In this document: positions 55,501-64,000 of the stretch, one piece after another
Position numbering within the stretch: position 1 is the first letter of the stretch
Layout of the letters: each line of letters starts with the position of its first letter
NCBI GenBank assembly: GCA_963847735.1
Contig: CAWKAV010000022.1
Location: 124,001 to 188,000, forward strand
Direction of reading: 5' to 3'
Length of the DNA stretch: 64,000 nucleotides
Source of the DNA: CAWKAV01 sp963847735
GTDB lineage: Bacteria; Desulfobacterota; Desulfuromonadia; Desulfuromonadales; BM103
The notes under the pieces: model-generated
Seen by the model: the letters and a program-made list of their open reading frames with translations, nothing else
What the model was told of the DNA's origin: nothing
The model's database searches: none
Program-made: the position numbers and the translations under genes

Positions 55501-58500
55501 TTACCATTGCATCCAGTAAACCGGCGAGATCAGTTTGATGTCCGGTGCGTTGTAGGTTTCAACGCGGTTACTCGAACTGATCATCATGGTAACCCGGCCA
55601 CTGGCATCGATCAGGGTTACAATCCCCGACGGAATACCTTCACCGAGGTAACGAACCCGATCTGAACGGGACAGAAGCTGACCATCCGCTCCTCTCGCCC
55701 GACTGTCTTCTGCCAGGTCACCATAACCAGCATCATTGTAAATGTCGTAATTGAAGATAGCTTCACCGGTCAGCGCACTCAAGTGGTAGAGGCGCGAGCT
55801 ACCCAGGTTACCAACCGCACACGGATCGCCGGCATTCGGATCCACATCAGGTGTGTAAGTGGTGTAGTAGGCTTCGTTATTGAACATGACCGGAGCCGCC
55901 AGCACCTTTTCACCGACCACCGATGATTCAGAACCAGTGCTCGCTGAGACATCATCATCCGGATCTGGGAAAGCCCAGTTCATCTTGATAAACCAACCAT
56001 GGTACGGGTAGTTCGGGTCCGAGGCGATGGTCGGGCTGTTGTGCAACTTATTCAGTGTTTCCGACACCGTATCCGCGTCCCCGGTCTGCAGCGGATCAGC
56101 TGTCAGGTCCACCAGGCGGGTTTCATTAATAGGTGCAGTGCCGTCTGAGGTGATCTGGCCCCTGTCGACAACCTGATAAATCCGATCGACAACAGAATGA
56201 TTCAGAGGATGGGCACGATCGCCGGTGCCGAACCAGAGGTGTGGCTTACCACTGATCACGGCAACTGCTGGCTTGTAGAAAATTTTACGACCGACATCCG
56301 AAGTGTTGATGGTGCCGTCGGCATTGTAGCCAGGATTGGTATCGAAGATGATGTTTCCGGTCCAGTTTGCCGTCGAAGAGCTGTCTCCGATGTTGAAACG
56401 CCACATGCGACCACCGGTGTCGCCGACATAGATAACATCACTGAAGCCGTCACCGTTCAGGTCACCGAAGGTCATATCACTGGCTATGGGGTAAATAAGC
56501 TGAGTATTATTGTCGGAGTCGTAAGCCCATAGTACATCACCAGCATTATTGAAGTTCGGCACGAATTTGCCGCTGGCATCATCAAGATAAGCGACTTCTA
56601 TCCCGTACATCGCATCGCCACGCCGGTTATAACGACTGCCGGGCAACGTCGTTCCCGACGAGGTTTTGCCGGTGTTGCTGTCGATGAGGCCACCATCATC
56701 CACCTGCGGTATAACAATCGGGTCCGAGCTGACATTGTTCGGGAAATTCTGGTTGTTGCCATAACGCAGGTCTTCGTTCTTGTCGTAACCGCCAGTCACG
56801 AATGCAACCACCTTTGGATTACCGTTATCCCAGACCTTGGCCAGGCGAGGCTGGCTCCACGATTGGCCCATTTTTTCGAGCCCGGTAATACTGCTGTCGA
56901 CGTTGAAGAGCAGTTCCGGCGCGTCCGGGTCACTGACATCAATGGCGAAGTAGCCACCCCACGGCCCGGCGTAGGAGATATCGTCGCTGCTTCCGCCACG
57001 CCGCAGGCCGAACACCAGCACCACCCGGTCACTGTTGGCGAGATCGCTGGAGTTGTATGAAATTACGCCATCGTTATTTATATCATGCACATAAGCGACC
57101 GGCGGCGAATCAACAAAATACTGGTGAGAACCATCGGCAGCGTCCTTCAGGTGCGGTAACACCTGCGGCGGGATGAAGCCCCACATCTCGCGACCATCGC
57201 AATCGCGGAAGGCATGCAGCATGCCGTCGTTTGCACCGACGTAGATCACCGATGTATTGAACCCGCCAGTCGAAGGGTTGGGGCTCTCTTCACAATAGTT
57301 TTCATCAATCAGGTTGTAGGAACTGTAGTTAAAAACAACCGGCCGAGAGTGCAGGATATCGCCCAGCAGCCAGCTGCGCTGCTGGGTGGCACTGCCATAC
57401 TCATAGCCATGAAAATAGTTGATTATGTCATTTTCCCTGGCTCTCGCTGCCGATACCGTCGTTACCTGGACTTTCAGCGGTCCAGGTGTTCCATCATCCG
57501 CCGTATGCAACCTGCCATTTCCCGTGGAGAAGAGATTGCCTGCAACTGTCAGCAATTTGTCGTCAACACCGCCGGGGTTGGTGTAGGTATAGATATTTCG
57601 TCGCCCCGTGTAGGGAGGTCTGTTGACAGCGTTATCCGATAGAACCCTCGCCGTCAGGGTACCACCGACACCTCCGCAGTTGGCCAGGCCACCATCTCCG
57701 GCAGCAACCGTTCGGAATGAGATTGAGGCAAGCGTGGCATCAGAACAGACGATTTCCTCGACATCTGTACCATTGACATTGCGTATTCTGGTTCCCCAAT
57801 AGGAGACCGACTCCGTGATGAAATCACCGGTATCCACACTGGTTGCCGGGTCACCATCCCGGTCGCTCAGCTGGTCGCCTGAGGTCACACGATATTTCTT
57901 GATGTTGCCGAGCCAGGCAGAATCAATCTGCGGCTTGAAAAGACCAAGATAAACACGGTCGCTGCTGATGGTCCGGTTGGTGGTACTGGCCGGTACGACC
58001 GGCGCGACGAAGGCCGTATCGGCCTCAAGCACGATCCTGACCAGCAGGTCGGACAGCGCTTCGGCAAGTTTCTGGGCGTTGTAGGCGTTGTAGTATTCGC
58101 CGCCGCCCATGTCCGCCGCATGCTCGATTAACGGATCTCCAGGCTGGAACGCCAGCACGGTATGGACGGTAATGTCACCGTACCTGCCATCGCCGTTGAC
58201 ATCCTCCATCTTGTTCAACCGGTAGGCAATGTCATCCAGGTAGTGATCGCCCGCCCCATAGTCAGCAGCCCCACCGGACGCTTCATTACCGTAGCCATCG
58301 CCGTCGGCATCACCAATTTCGCCGCCGATCTGGTTCATATTTTCATTGTTCGGTAAACCGTTGGTCAGCACGATGATATGGTTGTAACCACAGTTACCAT
58401 CGCCGGCGTCGAACTGGCCATCATTGTGGACCGGTGAATAATTGGCGCCGAAATAGTAACCGGCATCGTAGAGTGCACCGGAGAGCGGGCGCACCGATCC

Positions 58501-61500
58501 CGAAGAGATCGAAGCATAGCCGGTATTGACACCGGCAGCATTGACGCCCGGGATAGCCGCCAGGAAGGCGTTGCGGGCCGCATCGCTCTCAAGACTGGCG
58601 ATGCCGGATAGCAGGTGGCCGCCGTGGTTATTGGTGCCATAGGAATAAGCACCAAAATCTACCGCGTTGCGCGCACCCTCGACAACCTGGGTAATCGCGT
58701 CGTACATGACCTTGCGCTGGGTCGACAGTGCGGCCTCGGCCTCGCCTTCGGTTGAAGAGAACAATGCCATGACCGAAGCAACGGCCAACGACAGGCCCGG
58801 CATCGCACTGCTGATCGTCCTGAGGATCGGGGACAAGCCCTGGTCTTGGGGAACGTCCACGTAAGGGGTGGCATCAAGGCCCGGCTCACCGGAGCCTTCA
58901 AGCTGGCTGAGCGGCGGAGGCAGAGGAGTTGGCAGCGTCCCGCTACAAGGATAAGCAGTCGGCAGATAGTAATTGACGCCGGGATGCCAGTTTCCATCGA
59001 GGCCGGCCTCTGCGTTGATAGTCAGAGGCGGCCCATCATTCGCGTTATTACCCACGAGTACCCAGTAGACAGATCCCTTCGTACCATTTTTAGGGTTCTT
59101 GTCATCGCTTGAAGTGTGGTTGTTCTTTAACGCGTATTTTTTATTGTTATACCACACGACCAGTTGCGTCGCCCCGTTGACGTAGTAAGGGGCGTTGCAG
59201 CCACACGTACTATTCGTGTCATTACCGAGAGCGTTGTAGCCGATACAAGGATCGCAAGCATCCGGAATACCATCACCTGCGTCACCAGCGCTCCAGTATC
59301 CACCTGTAGCTGCTTCCGTGACATCGTTGGCGTTAATAACCTGGTCGCCTGTCAGGTCAAAATCGAGGTCCGGGCCGTCATCAGGGAAACCCTGGCACTG
59401 ATCATCCTCAGGGTCGACCACGCCATCGCCATCGACGTCATCGAGCACACCGTCATTGTCGTCGTCCGGATCGCAGGCGTCGCCCATGCTGGTTGCAGTG
59501 GCGTCTCCGTCGAGATCACTCTGATCATTAAAGATGTCGGGGCAATTGTCAGCAGTGTCGGGGAAGCTATCACCATCGCGATCCAAATCGCAGACATCGC
59601 CAAAACTGTCGCCGTCGAGGTTCGCCTGATCCTGGTTGGCCACGAATGGGCAGTTGTCAACATTGTCATTGAGCGTGTCGGTATCGTCGTTCGGGTCGCA
59701 GACATCGCCCATGGCGTCGCCATCGTTGTTCGCCTGGTCCGAGTTGGCAATCAGCGGGCAGTTGTCGGCGCCGTTGAGGTAGCCGTCGCCATCGATATCG
59801 TCGTCGCAGACATTTCCGAGGCCATCGCCGTCGCTGTCGGTCTGAGAGGCCGATTGGCCGAATGCACGCGGACAGTTGTCGGAAGCATTGACGACGCCGT
59901 CGCCGTCGATATCACCGTCGCAGACGTCACCGAAGGCGTCGCCGTCGAGGTTTTCTTGCAACGGGTTGCTCGCAAGCGAGCAGTTGTCACTGACATCAAG
60001 GACCAGATCACCGTCATCGTCGGTGTCACAAACGTCACCGCCGGTGGTCGGAATCCCTGCAACGTAACTGTCAAAATCGGTGTTCAATTGTCCCGGGTTG
60101 CTGTTGTCGGGACAGTTGTCGGAAGCGTTTCCGATATTATCACCATCGCGATCATCGTCGCATGCGTTGCCGATGCCGTCAGTATCAAGGTCAGCCTGGT
60201 CGTCTTGGAGAAGACCGTTGGCAACCAGCGGACAGTTGTCATCAGTGTCGAAGTACCCGTCGCCATCGGTGTCAACCAGGTTGTTGCTGACTGTGTCGTC
60301 AGGATCACAGGCTGCGCCCAAACCATCTTCATCGTCGTCAATCTGATCCGAGTTGCTGATTAACGGGCAGTTGTCGGGTTTGGTCTGCAAACCCTGTGGC
60401 AAGTCAAAGATGCCGTCGTTGTCATCATCGGTATCACAGATGTTGCCACCGGTGGTCGGATCAGCGGCATTGTAAACGTCGCCATCAGTATTCAACTGGT
60501 TGACGTTGACGTTGAACGGGCAGTTGTCGATATTGTCGGCGACGCCGTCGCCATCCGTGTCGTCGTCGCAGATATCACCGATGCCATCGCCGTCACTGTC
60601 GGTCTGGTCGGTGTTGCCCAGCGGGCCGTTCGGGCAGTTGTCGACACCATTCAGACGTCCATCGCCATCAATGTCGTTATCGCAGGCGTTGCCAATACCG
60701 TCGGAGTCGTTGTCCAGCTGGTCCGGGTTGGATATCAGCGAACAATTGTCTGTAAGGTTCGGCACCTGGTCGCCATCGACATCATCATCACAGACATCGC
60801 CGATATCATCGCCGTCCATATCCGCCTGAGCTTCATTGGCCACAAACTGGCAGTTGTCATTAATATCCAGGACTGAATCGCCGTCATCGTTCGCATCGCA
60901 GGCGTCCCCACCGTTGCTGGCGGCGTCCCCGTCGTTATCCGCCTGATCCGGGTTGTAAATAAGCGGACAGTTATCGGCGCCGTTCAGGTCGCCATCATTA
61001 TCCAGGTCGTTGTCACAGGCATCGCCGTAGGCGTCACCATCGAGGTTGTCCTGGCCAGGGTTGATGGTGTTGGGACAGTTGTCCGCACCATCATCAATGC
61101 CATCGCCGTCGGAATCGGTGTCGGAATCGCACAGATTGCCAAGACCGTCACCGTCGCTGTCAGCCTGGTTCGCATTCGCCACAGCCGGACAGTTGTCAAC
61201 GTCATCGGCAATGCCATCGCCATCGGTATCGGGGGGAGTGTCACAGGCATCGCCTAACCCGTCACCGTCTGTATCCGTCTGGTAGGCGTTTGGAACAAAG
61301 GGGCAGTTGTCCACACTATCAAGCACACCATCGTTATCGTCATCAGTATCACAGGCATCACCCTTGCGATCGAAGTCGTTGTCAGCTTGATCGGCATTCG
61401 GCACCAGCGGGCAGTTGTCTGAGGCGTTATCGACGCCGTCGTTAGCGGGGATCTTGACGCCAAGTCCATTGATAGTAAAGTCATTGTCCCAGTCGCAACC

Positions 61501-64000
61501 ATCCGGGGTGCCGTCGTTATCGATATCGAGATAATCGTTGAAATCATGACAGGCATCATCGACATCGTTGACCAGATCGCCGTCGTCGTCGATGTCACAC
61601 GCATCACCGAAGCCGTCGCCGTCAAAATCAAGTTGTGTAACTGCGGGAGGAATAATCGGGTTGCTGACTGTCAAACAGTTATCCATCCCATCCGCCACAC
61701 CGTCGCCGTCGCGATCGTTGTCGTCATCACAGGCATCACCGACACCATCGCCATCAATATCGGCCTGCGAGGTATTGGAGAACCAGGGACAGTTATCGAC
61801 CCAATCGACGACCGTGTCGTTGTCATCATCATCGTCGCAGATATCGCCTGCGCCATCCCCGTCGAAATCTTCCTGATTATCGTTATATTTAATCAGGCAG
61901 TTATCCACGCCATCCAGAACACCGTCATGATCCCTGTCGATAATCGTGTCACAAGGTTCCGGGTAGCCGTCCTTGTCAACATCCACCGAGTCGGGGTAGC
62001 CTTCGCACTGGTCGAGGTCATTGCGGACGCCATCCCCATCCGTGTCCAGGAAGCTGTCACAAGCGTCAGGGATACCATCGTTATCGACATCAACGTTATC
62101 ATCGTGGCCCGCGCATTTATCGAGAGTGTCAGCCACTCCGTCGTTATCTTTATCTACCAGCGGATCGATACAGTCCGGAATCGCATCCAGATCGACGTCG
62201 ATCCGGTCGTCCTTGCCGGGACACTGGTCATCTTTGTTGAGAACAGTATCGCCATCAGCATCAAAAGTATCATCCAGGCAATCGGGGGTACCGTTGGCAG
62301 GGGCAATATCCGTGGTGTCATTTTCACCTGGACAGCGGTCGACATTGTTCATCACACCGTCGCCGTCGCTGTCCGTGGTGTCGTCCAAACAGTCGGGCGT
62401 ACCGATGGAGTAGAGCACATCGGTGGTATCGTTCTGTCCGGGACATAAATCGGCATTGTTAGCGACGCCGTCGCCATCGCTGTCCCATGCACCTTCCAGG
62501 CAGTCCGGCACGTTGTTGGCCGGAGTGGTATCGGTTGTATCGTTGATTCCCGGGCAGAGATCGACGTTGTTCATCACGCCGTCGCCATCGGAATCGGTGG
62601 TGTCGTCCAGGCAATCAGGAATCCCGTTGGCGGGGTTCGTGTCAGTGTTGTCGTTCTCACCGCGACATTGGTCGACATCGTTCATCACGCCATCGCCGTC
62701 GGAATCAACGCTGCCATCCAGGCAGTCAGGTGTGCCGTCGTTGTTGGCATCGATCGTGTCGTTAATGCCCTGGCAGCGGTCGACGTTGTTCATCACGCCG
62801 TCACCATCGGAATCGGTGGTGTCGTCCAGGCAGTCGGGAGTACCGGAGGCATAAAGCACATCGGTGGTATCGTTCTGGCCAGGACACTGGTCGACATCGT
62901 TCATCACGCCATCGCCGTCGGAATCAACACTGCCATCCAGGCAGTCCGGCACGTTGTTGGCCGGTGAGGTATCGGTTGTATCATTGATTCCCGGGCAGAG
63001 ATCGACGTTGTTCATCACGCCGTCGCCATCGGAATCGGTGGTGTCGTCCAGGCAATCAGGAATCCCGTTGGCCGGGTTCGTGTCAGTGTTGTCGTTTTCA
63101 CCGCGACACTGGTCGACATCGTTCATCACGCCATCGCCGTCGGAATCAACAGTGCCATCCAGGCAGTCAGGCGTGCCATCGTTGTTGGCATCGATCGTGT
63201 CGTTAATGCCCTGGCAGCGGTCGACGTTGTTCATCACGCCGTCACCATCGGAATCGGTGGTGTCGTCCAGGCAGTCGGGAGTACCGGAGGCATAAAGCAC
63301 ATCGGTGGTATCGTTCTGGCCAGGGCACAAATCGGCATTGTTAGCGACGCCGTCGCCATCGCTGTCCCATGCACCTTCCAGGCAGTCCGGCACGTTGTTG
63401 GCCGGAGTGGTATCGGTTGTATCGTTGATTCCCGGGCAGAGATCGACGTTGTTCATCACGCCGTCGCCATCGGAATCGGTGGTGTCGTCCAGGCAATCAG
63501 GAATCCCGTTGGCGGGGTTCGTGTCAGTGTTGTCGTTCTCACCGCGACATTGGTCGACATCGTTCATCACGCCATCGCCATCGGAATCAACGCTGCCATC
63601 CAGGCAGTCAGGTGTGCCGTCGTTGTTGGCATCGATCGTGTCGTTAATGCCCTGGCAGCGGTCGACGTTGTTCATCACGCCGTCGCCGTCGCTGTCCGTG
63701 GTATCGTCCAAACAGTCCGGGATCGTGTTGGCAGGAGTCGTATCGACGGTATCGTTTTCGCCGGGGCACTGGTCAATATTGTTGGCAACGCCGTCGCCGT
63801 CCGAGTCGACCACGTTTTCTAGGCAGTCGGGAACACCAATGACCCACATAATATCCGCGTTGTCGTCCACACCGGGGCAGCGGTCGTGAACATTAATGAC
63901 GCCGTCACCATCTGCATCCTGTTTGGCTTCGATACAATCTGGTACGCCATTGGCAGGAGATGTGTCTGTAAAGTCATTATAACCTGGGCACTTGTCGACA
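55501..64000 (-). CDS. giant TSP3-repeat / PilY1-like surface protein (partial)
   Basis: The frame is open to the right edge, so the N-terminus lies outside; at least 2833 residues are visible. From 64000 to ~59400 there is a long array of thrombospondin type 3 Ca-binding units, first of ~37 residues (DSDGDGVMNDVDQCRG, then IPDCL), then the classical form (DNCPLVANADQADNDGDGxG). A VWA-like region near 58300-58750 (HIIVLTNGLPNNENMNQIGG) follows. From ~57900 to ~55700 there is a PilY1/PilC-type propeller (VIYVGANDGMLHAFRDCDGR, DRVVLVFGLRRGG, TPDVDPNAGDPC). PilY1 is a calcium-dependent type IV pilus tip protein. A pilus-tip or other surface adhesin role is likely. Confidence 0.85.
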   Translation of the reverse strand, partial: VDKCPGYNDFTDTSPANGVPDCIEAKQDADGDGVINVHDRCPGVDDNADIMWVIGVPDCLENVVDSDGDGVANNIDQCPGENDTVDTTPANTIPDCLDDTTDSDGDGVMNNVDRCQGINDTIDANNDGTPDCLDGSVDSDGDGVMNDVDQCRGENDNTDTNPANGIPDCLDDTTDSDGDGVMNNVDLCPGINDTTDTTPANNVPDCLEGAWDSDGDGVANNADLCPGQNDTTDVLYASGTPDCLDDTTDSDGDGVMNNVDRCQGINDTIDANNDGTPDCLDGTVDSDGDGVMNDVDQCRGENDNTDTNPANGIPDCLDDTTDSDGDGVMNNVDLCPGINDTTDTSPANNVPDCLDGSVDSDGDGVMNDVDQCPGQNDTTDVLYASGTPDCLDDTTDSDGDGVMNNVDRCQGINDTIDANNDGTPDCLDGSVDSDGDGVMNDVDQCRGENDNTDTNPANGIPDCLDDTTDSDGDGVMNNVDLCPGINDTTDTTPANNVPDCLEGAWDSDGDGVANNADLCPGQNDTTDVLYSIGTPDCLDDTTDSDGDGVMNNVDRCPGENDTTDIAPANGTPDCLDDTFDADGDTVLNKDDQCPGKDDRIDVDLDAIPDCIDPLVDKDNDGVADTLDKCAGHDDNVDVDNDGIPDACDSFLDTDGDGVRNDLDQCEGYPDSVDVDKDGYPEPCDTIIDRDHDGVLDGVDNCLIKYNDNQEDFDGDGAGDICDDDDDNDTVVDWVDNCPWFSNTSQADIDGDGVGDACDDDNDRDGDGVADGMDNCLTVSNPIIPPAVTQLDFDGDGFGDACDIDDDGDLVNDVDDACHDFNDYLDIDNDGTPDGCDWDNDFTINGLGVKIPANDGVDNASDNCPLVPNADQADNDFDRKGDACDTDDDNDGVLDSVDNCPFVPNAYQTDTDGDGLGDACDTPPDTDGDGIADDVDNCPAVANANQADSDGDGLGNLCDSDTDSDGDGIDDGADNCPNTINPGQDNLDGDAYGDACDNDLDNDGDLNGADNCPLIYNPDQADNDGDAASNGGDACDANDDGDSVLDINDNCQFVANEAQADMDGDDIGDVCDDDVDGDQVPNLTDNCSLISNPDQLDNDSDGIGNACDNDIDGDGRLNGVDNCPNGPLGNTDQTDSDGDGIGDICDDDTDGDGVADNIDNCPFNVNVNQLNTDGDVYNAADPTTGGNICDTDDDNDGIFDLPQGLQTKPDNCPLISNSDQIDDDEDGLGAACDPDDTVSNNLVDTDGDGYFDTDDNCPLVANGLLQDDQADLDTDGIGNACDDDRDGDNIGNASDNCPDNSNPGQLNTDFDSYVAGIPTTGGDVCDTDDDGDLVLDVSDNCSLASNPLQENLDGDAFGDVCDGDIDGDGVVNASDNCPRAFGQSASQTDSDGDGLGNVCDDDIDGDGYLNGADNCPLIANSDQANNDGDAMGDVCDPNDDTDTLNDNVDNCPFVANQDQANLDGDSFGDVCDLDRDGDSFPDTADNCPDIFNDQSDLDGDATATSMGDACDPDDDNDGVLDDVDGDGVVDPEDDQCQGFPDDGPDLDFDLTGDQVINANDVTEAATGGYWSAGDAGDGIPDACDPCIGYNALGNDTNSTCGCNAPYYVNGATQLVVWYNNKKYALKNNHTSSDDKNPKNGTKGSVYWVLVGNNANDGPPLTINAEAGLDGNWHPGVNYYLPTAYPCSGTLPTPLPPPLSQLEGSGEPGLDATPYVDVPQDQGLSPILRTISSAMPGLSLAVASVMALFSSTEGEAEAALSTQRKVMYDAITQVVEGARNAVDFGAYSYGTNNHGGHLLSGIASLESDAARNAFLAAIPGVNAAGVNTGYASISSGSVRPLSGALYDAGYYFGANYSPVHNDGQFDAGDGNCGYNHIIVLTNGLPNNENMNQIGGEIGDADGDGYGNEASGGAADYGAGDHYLDDIAYRLNKMEDVNGDGRYGDITVHTVLAFQPGDPLIEHAADMGGGEYYNAYNAQKLAEALSDLLVRIVLEADTAFVAPVVPASTTNRTISSDRVYLGLFKPQIDSAWLGNIKKYRVTSGDQLSDRDGDPATSVDTGDFITESVSYWGTRIRNVNGTDVEEIVCSDATLASISFRTVAAGDGGLANCGGVGGTLTARVLSDNAVNRPPYTGRRNIYTYTNPGGVDDKLLTVAGNLFSTGNGRLHTADDGTPGPLKVQVTTVSAARARENDIINYFHGYEYGSATQQRSWLLGDILHSRPVVFNYSSYNLIDENYCEESPNPSTGGFNTSVIYVGANDGMLHAFRDCDGREMWGFIPPQVLPHLKDAADGSHQYFVDSPPVAYVHDINNDGVISYNSSDLANSDRVVLVFGLRRGGSSDDISYAGPWGGYFAIDVSDPDAPELLFNVDSSITGLEKMGQSWSQPRLAKVWDNGNPKVVAFVTGGYDKNEDLRYGNNQNFPNNVSSDPIVIPQVDDGGLIDSNTGKTSSGTTLPGSRYNRRGDAMYGIEVAYLDDASGKFVPNFNNAGDVLWAYDSDNNTQLIYPIASDMTFGDLNGDGFSDVIYVGDTGGRMWRFNIGDSSSTANWTGNIIFDTNPGYNADGTINTSDVGRKIFYKPAVAVISGKPHLWFGTGDRAHPLNHSVVDRIYQVVDRGQITSDGTAPINETRLVDLTADPLQTGDADTVSETLNKLHNSPTIASDPNYPYHGWFIKMNWAFPDPDDDVSASTGSESSVVGEKVLAAPVMFNNEAYYTTYTPDVDPNAGDPCAVGNLGSSRLYHLSALTGEAIFNYDIYNDAGYGDLAEDSRARGADGQLLSRSDRVRYLGEGIPSGIVTLIDASGRVTMMISSSNRVETYNAPDIKLISPVYWMQW
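62386..63708. repeat. three tandem 441-bp super-repeats
   Basis: The TSP3 array contains a 147-residue block repeated three times at 63708-63268, 63267-62827 and 62826-62386. Each block has four modules (36+37+37+37 residues) that begin DDTTDSDGDGVMNNVDRCQG, DGSVDSDGDGVMNDVDQCRG, DDTTDSDGDGVMNNVDLCPG and EGAWDSDGDGVANNADLCPG. A fourth partial copy of the first module follows. The middle copy's fourth module is a hybrid of the second and fourth, as expected from unequal recombination or gene conversion. DNA identity between copies is very high. Confidence 0.92.

Noticed and set aside
62386..63708. Regularly spaced near-identical repeats that could suggest a CRISPR array
   Set aside because: The units are ~110 bases, coding, fully in frame and without unique spacers or cas genes nearby.
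62423..63889. Long plus-strand reading frames rich in Ser-Pro-Ser-Glu repeats
   Set aside because: They are the reverse frame of the TSP3 array; the repeated DNA keeps all frames open. The minus frame has the conserved DxDGDG calcium motif and is the real gene.

Overview
The window reads as chromosomal DNA of a Gram-negative anaerobe of the Desulfuromonadota (Geobacter/Desulfuromonas type). The basis is gene content and order rather than a database match: a mutL-miaA-hfq run, a DUF512 PDZ/radical-SAM protein, a phoH / HD-7TM / ybeY / dgkA / corC / lnt / prfB / lysS / lolC / lolD / bamA / skp / lpxD / fabZ / lpxA series, a stand-alone GspE/PilB-type ATPase and very large TSP3/PilY1-type surface proteins. 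No rRNA, tRNA, CRISPR array or complete insertion sequence was seen.

Layout. 1-4.03 kb: a peptide-modification (RiPP-like) cassette. Two PqqD-like proteins, two radical SAM/SPASM enzymes and a 67-residue Cys/Gly/Thr-rich candidate precursor lie on the minus strand. They converge on a signal-peptidase-like protease and a partial upstream gene on the plus strand. The set resembles the SynChlorMet (Scm) type of cassette. 4.07-5.11 kb: lrgAB. 5.1-19.7 kb: minus-strand housekeeping genes (TPR protein, DUF512 radical SAM, hfq, miaA, mutL, ExeA-like ATPase, a large acidic TPR protein, pgi, a pseudouridine synthase, an oxidoreductase, a BioD-like/DRTGG protein, an isochorismatase-like hydrolase, a MaoC-like hydratase). 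20-24.2 kb, plus strand: GspE/PilB-like ATPase, a frameshifted DUF4197 gene and rdgC. 24.3-27 kb: a divergent ychF, phnA, yaiI and gmhA.

26.5-43.8 kb is an almost unbroken minus-strand block for envelope biogenesis and translation. Within it lpxD is wrecked (large internal deletion plus two frame changes), lnt has a frameshift in its first membrane segment, and prfB carries the classical programmed +1 frameshift site. 44.1 kb: eno on the plus strand.

45.4-64 kb is a surface-protein region. It holds a 2758-residue secreted mosaic (HExxH, cyclase-like repeats, CARDB-like, Calx-beta, beta-propeller and carboxypeptidase-regulatory-like segments), a small membrane protein, a lipoprotein with Ig-like domains, and a protein of more than 2830 residues that joins a long thrombospondin type 3 (Ca-binding) array to a VWA-like and PilY1/PilC-like propeller region. 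That last gene contains three tandem 441-bp super-repeats and runs off the right edge.

The best candidate for something undescribed is the peptide cassette at the left edge with its precursor at 929-1132. Single-base indels at several loci (DUF4197, lpxD, lnt) mean that sequencing error must be weighed against real gene decay.
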